A DNA stretch of 24,921 nt, taken from the NCBI GenBank assembly GCA_036795455.1, contig DAIRET010000021.1, positions 1 through 24,921 on the forward strand, in the 5' to 3' direction. A program made the position numbers and the translations under genes. This document shows, in pieces, positions 24,569 through 24,921 of the stretch (positions are counted from its first letter, which is position 1; each line of letters begins with the position of its first letter). A model generated the notes under the pieces. The model saw only the letters and a program-made list of their open reading frames with translations, searched no databases and was not told the DNA's origin. This DNA comes from DAIRET01 sp036795455. Its GTDB lineage: Bacteria > Bacteroidota > Ignavibacteria > Ignavibacteriales > Ignavibacteriaceae.

Positions 24569-24921
24569 TTAACCTTCTTTCGTTAAGTATATATTTTCGG
24601 CTATCTTTTCACTTATGGTATGGCTGACGGAATCTACGAGAATAGTAATTGAATTATCATAAGCCAGCCTCTCAACAACCTTAATCTTCTTTTTCAGTTT
24701 CAAACCTATCTTTTCAAAGAAATGAATCAGTTCACGAATATCATCGTTCACCTTCGCGATTCTATAAAATTTTCCTGTTTCGCAAACGCTAAGGGGAATA
24801 CTTTCCGGTTCTGCAGGCATATTCCCGTTTTTGTCGGGAATCGGGTATCCGTGCGGATCGAACACTGGGAAGTTGAGATATTCATCTATCTTATCAATTA
24901 AAAAATCGGATGTTTTATGCT
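24569..24921 (-). CDS. DtxR/MntR-family metal regulator, C-terminal part (5' end outside window)
   Basis: The frame is open from the right window edge to the TAA at 24571-24569, giving 116 residues. It starts HKTSDFLIDKIDEYLNFPV, then FDPHGYPIP, the conserved end of the DtxR dimerisation domain, then an SH3/FeoA-like domain (LSVCETGKFYRIAKV to the C-terminus). A GTG at 24865 lies inside the DPHG region and is not a real start. The leading H is placed where DtxR-type proteins have the last metal-binding histidine of the EH pair. It is the upstream gene of the feo operon, 2 nt before the fused regulator, and would be the soluble member of a tandem regulator pair. The helix-turn-helix is outside the window, so DNA binding is expected but unseen. 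Confidence 0.8.
   Translation of the reverse strand, partial: HKTSDFLIDKIDEYLNFPVFDPHGYPIPDKNGNMPAEPESIPLSVCETGKFYRIAKVNDDIRELIHFFEKIGLKLKKKIKVVERLAYDNSITILVDSVSHTISEKIAENIYLTKEG

Noticed and set aside
24866..24921. Reading the right-edge regulator as a complete 98-aa gene starting at 24865
   Set aside because: The codon at 24865 is a GTG inside the DPHG-containing metal domain, and the frame stays open with family-like sequence up to the window edge, so the gene is partial.
1..24921. CRISPR arrays, tRNA/rRNA genes, insertion sequences, phage genes
   Set aside because: Looked for regular repeats, clover-leaf-like sequences, transposase or integrase motifs and terminal inverted repeats by eye; none was seen.

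Overview
The window is about 24.9 kb of AT-rich bacterial DNA, densely packed and Gram-negative in character (TolC/RND efflux, outer-membrane proteins). The carotenoid gene set combines a fused CrtYc-Yd type lycopene cyclase, CruF, and CruC-like and CruD-like enzymes. Together with the Feo proteins and weak Shine-Dalgarno sites, this suggests the Bacteroidota/Chlorobi/Ignavibacteria group, with Ignavibacteria the best guess. This is inference from gene content; there is no rRNA in the window.

Region 1 (1-7533, minus strand) is a tightly coupled carotenoid operon. In transcription order it holds crtI (phytoene desaturase), crtB (phytoene synthase), a small exported protein of unknown function, a fused lycopene cyclase, a CrtD-like 3,4-desaturase, a CruD-like acyltransferase, a CruC-like glycosyltransferase, cruF (1',2'-hydratase), and the first 28 codons of what looks like a CrtW-type ketolase cut by the window edge. 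Neighbouring genes overlap or lie at most 3 nt apart, several through ATGA, TAATG or TGATG junctions. The set predicts a monocyclic, 1'-hydroxylated, probably 4-keto carotenoid carrying an acylated sugar.

Region 2 (7750-9936, plus) is tex, an RNA-binding transcription accessory protein, divergent from the carotenoid operon. Region 3 (10110-16268, plus) is a tripartite efflux operon: a TetR-family regulator preceded by a perfect 22-bp palindrome, then TolC-like, periplasmic adaptor lipoprotein and RND pump genes, ending in a strong hairpin terminator shared with the converging gene. Region 4 (16319-17905, minus) is an AspT/YidE-type transporter with two central TrkA-C domains. Region 5 (18110-21289, plus) is a single-polypeptide restriction-modification enzyme (type IIG, Eco57I-like) without visible partners.

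Region 6 (21317-24921, minus) is an iron-transport operon. A DtxR-family regulator (cut by the right edge) is followed by an unusual fusion of a membrane anchor, a DtxR repressor with conserved metal ligands, and two FeoA-like domains. Then come a FeoB split into a separate G protein and a separate permease. The fusion is the most notable item in the window: it could put iron sensing, gene control and the FeoA accessory role into one membrane-tethered protein. No RNA genes, CRISPR arrays or insertion sequences were seen, and no stretch over 300 bases lacks a gene.
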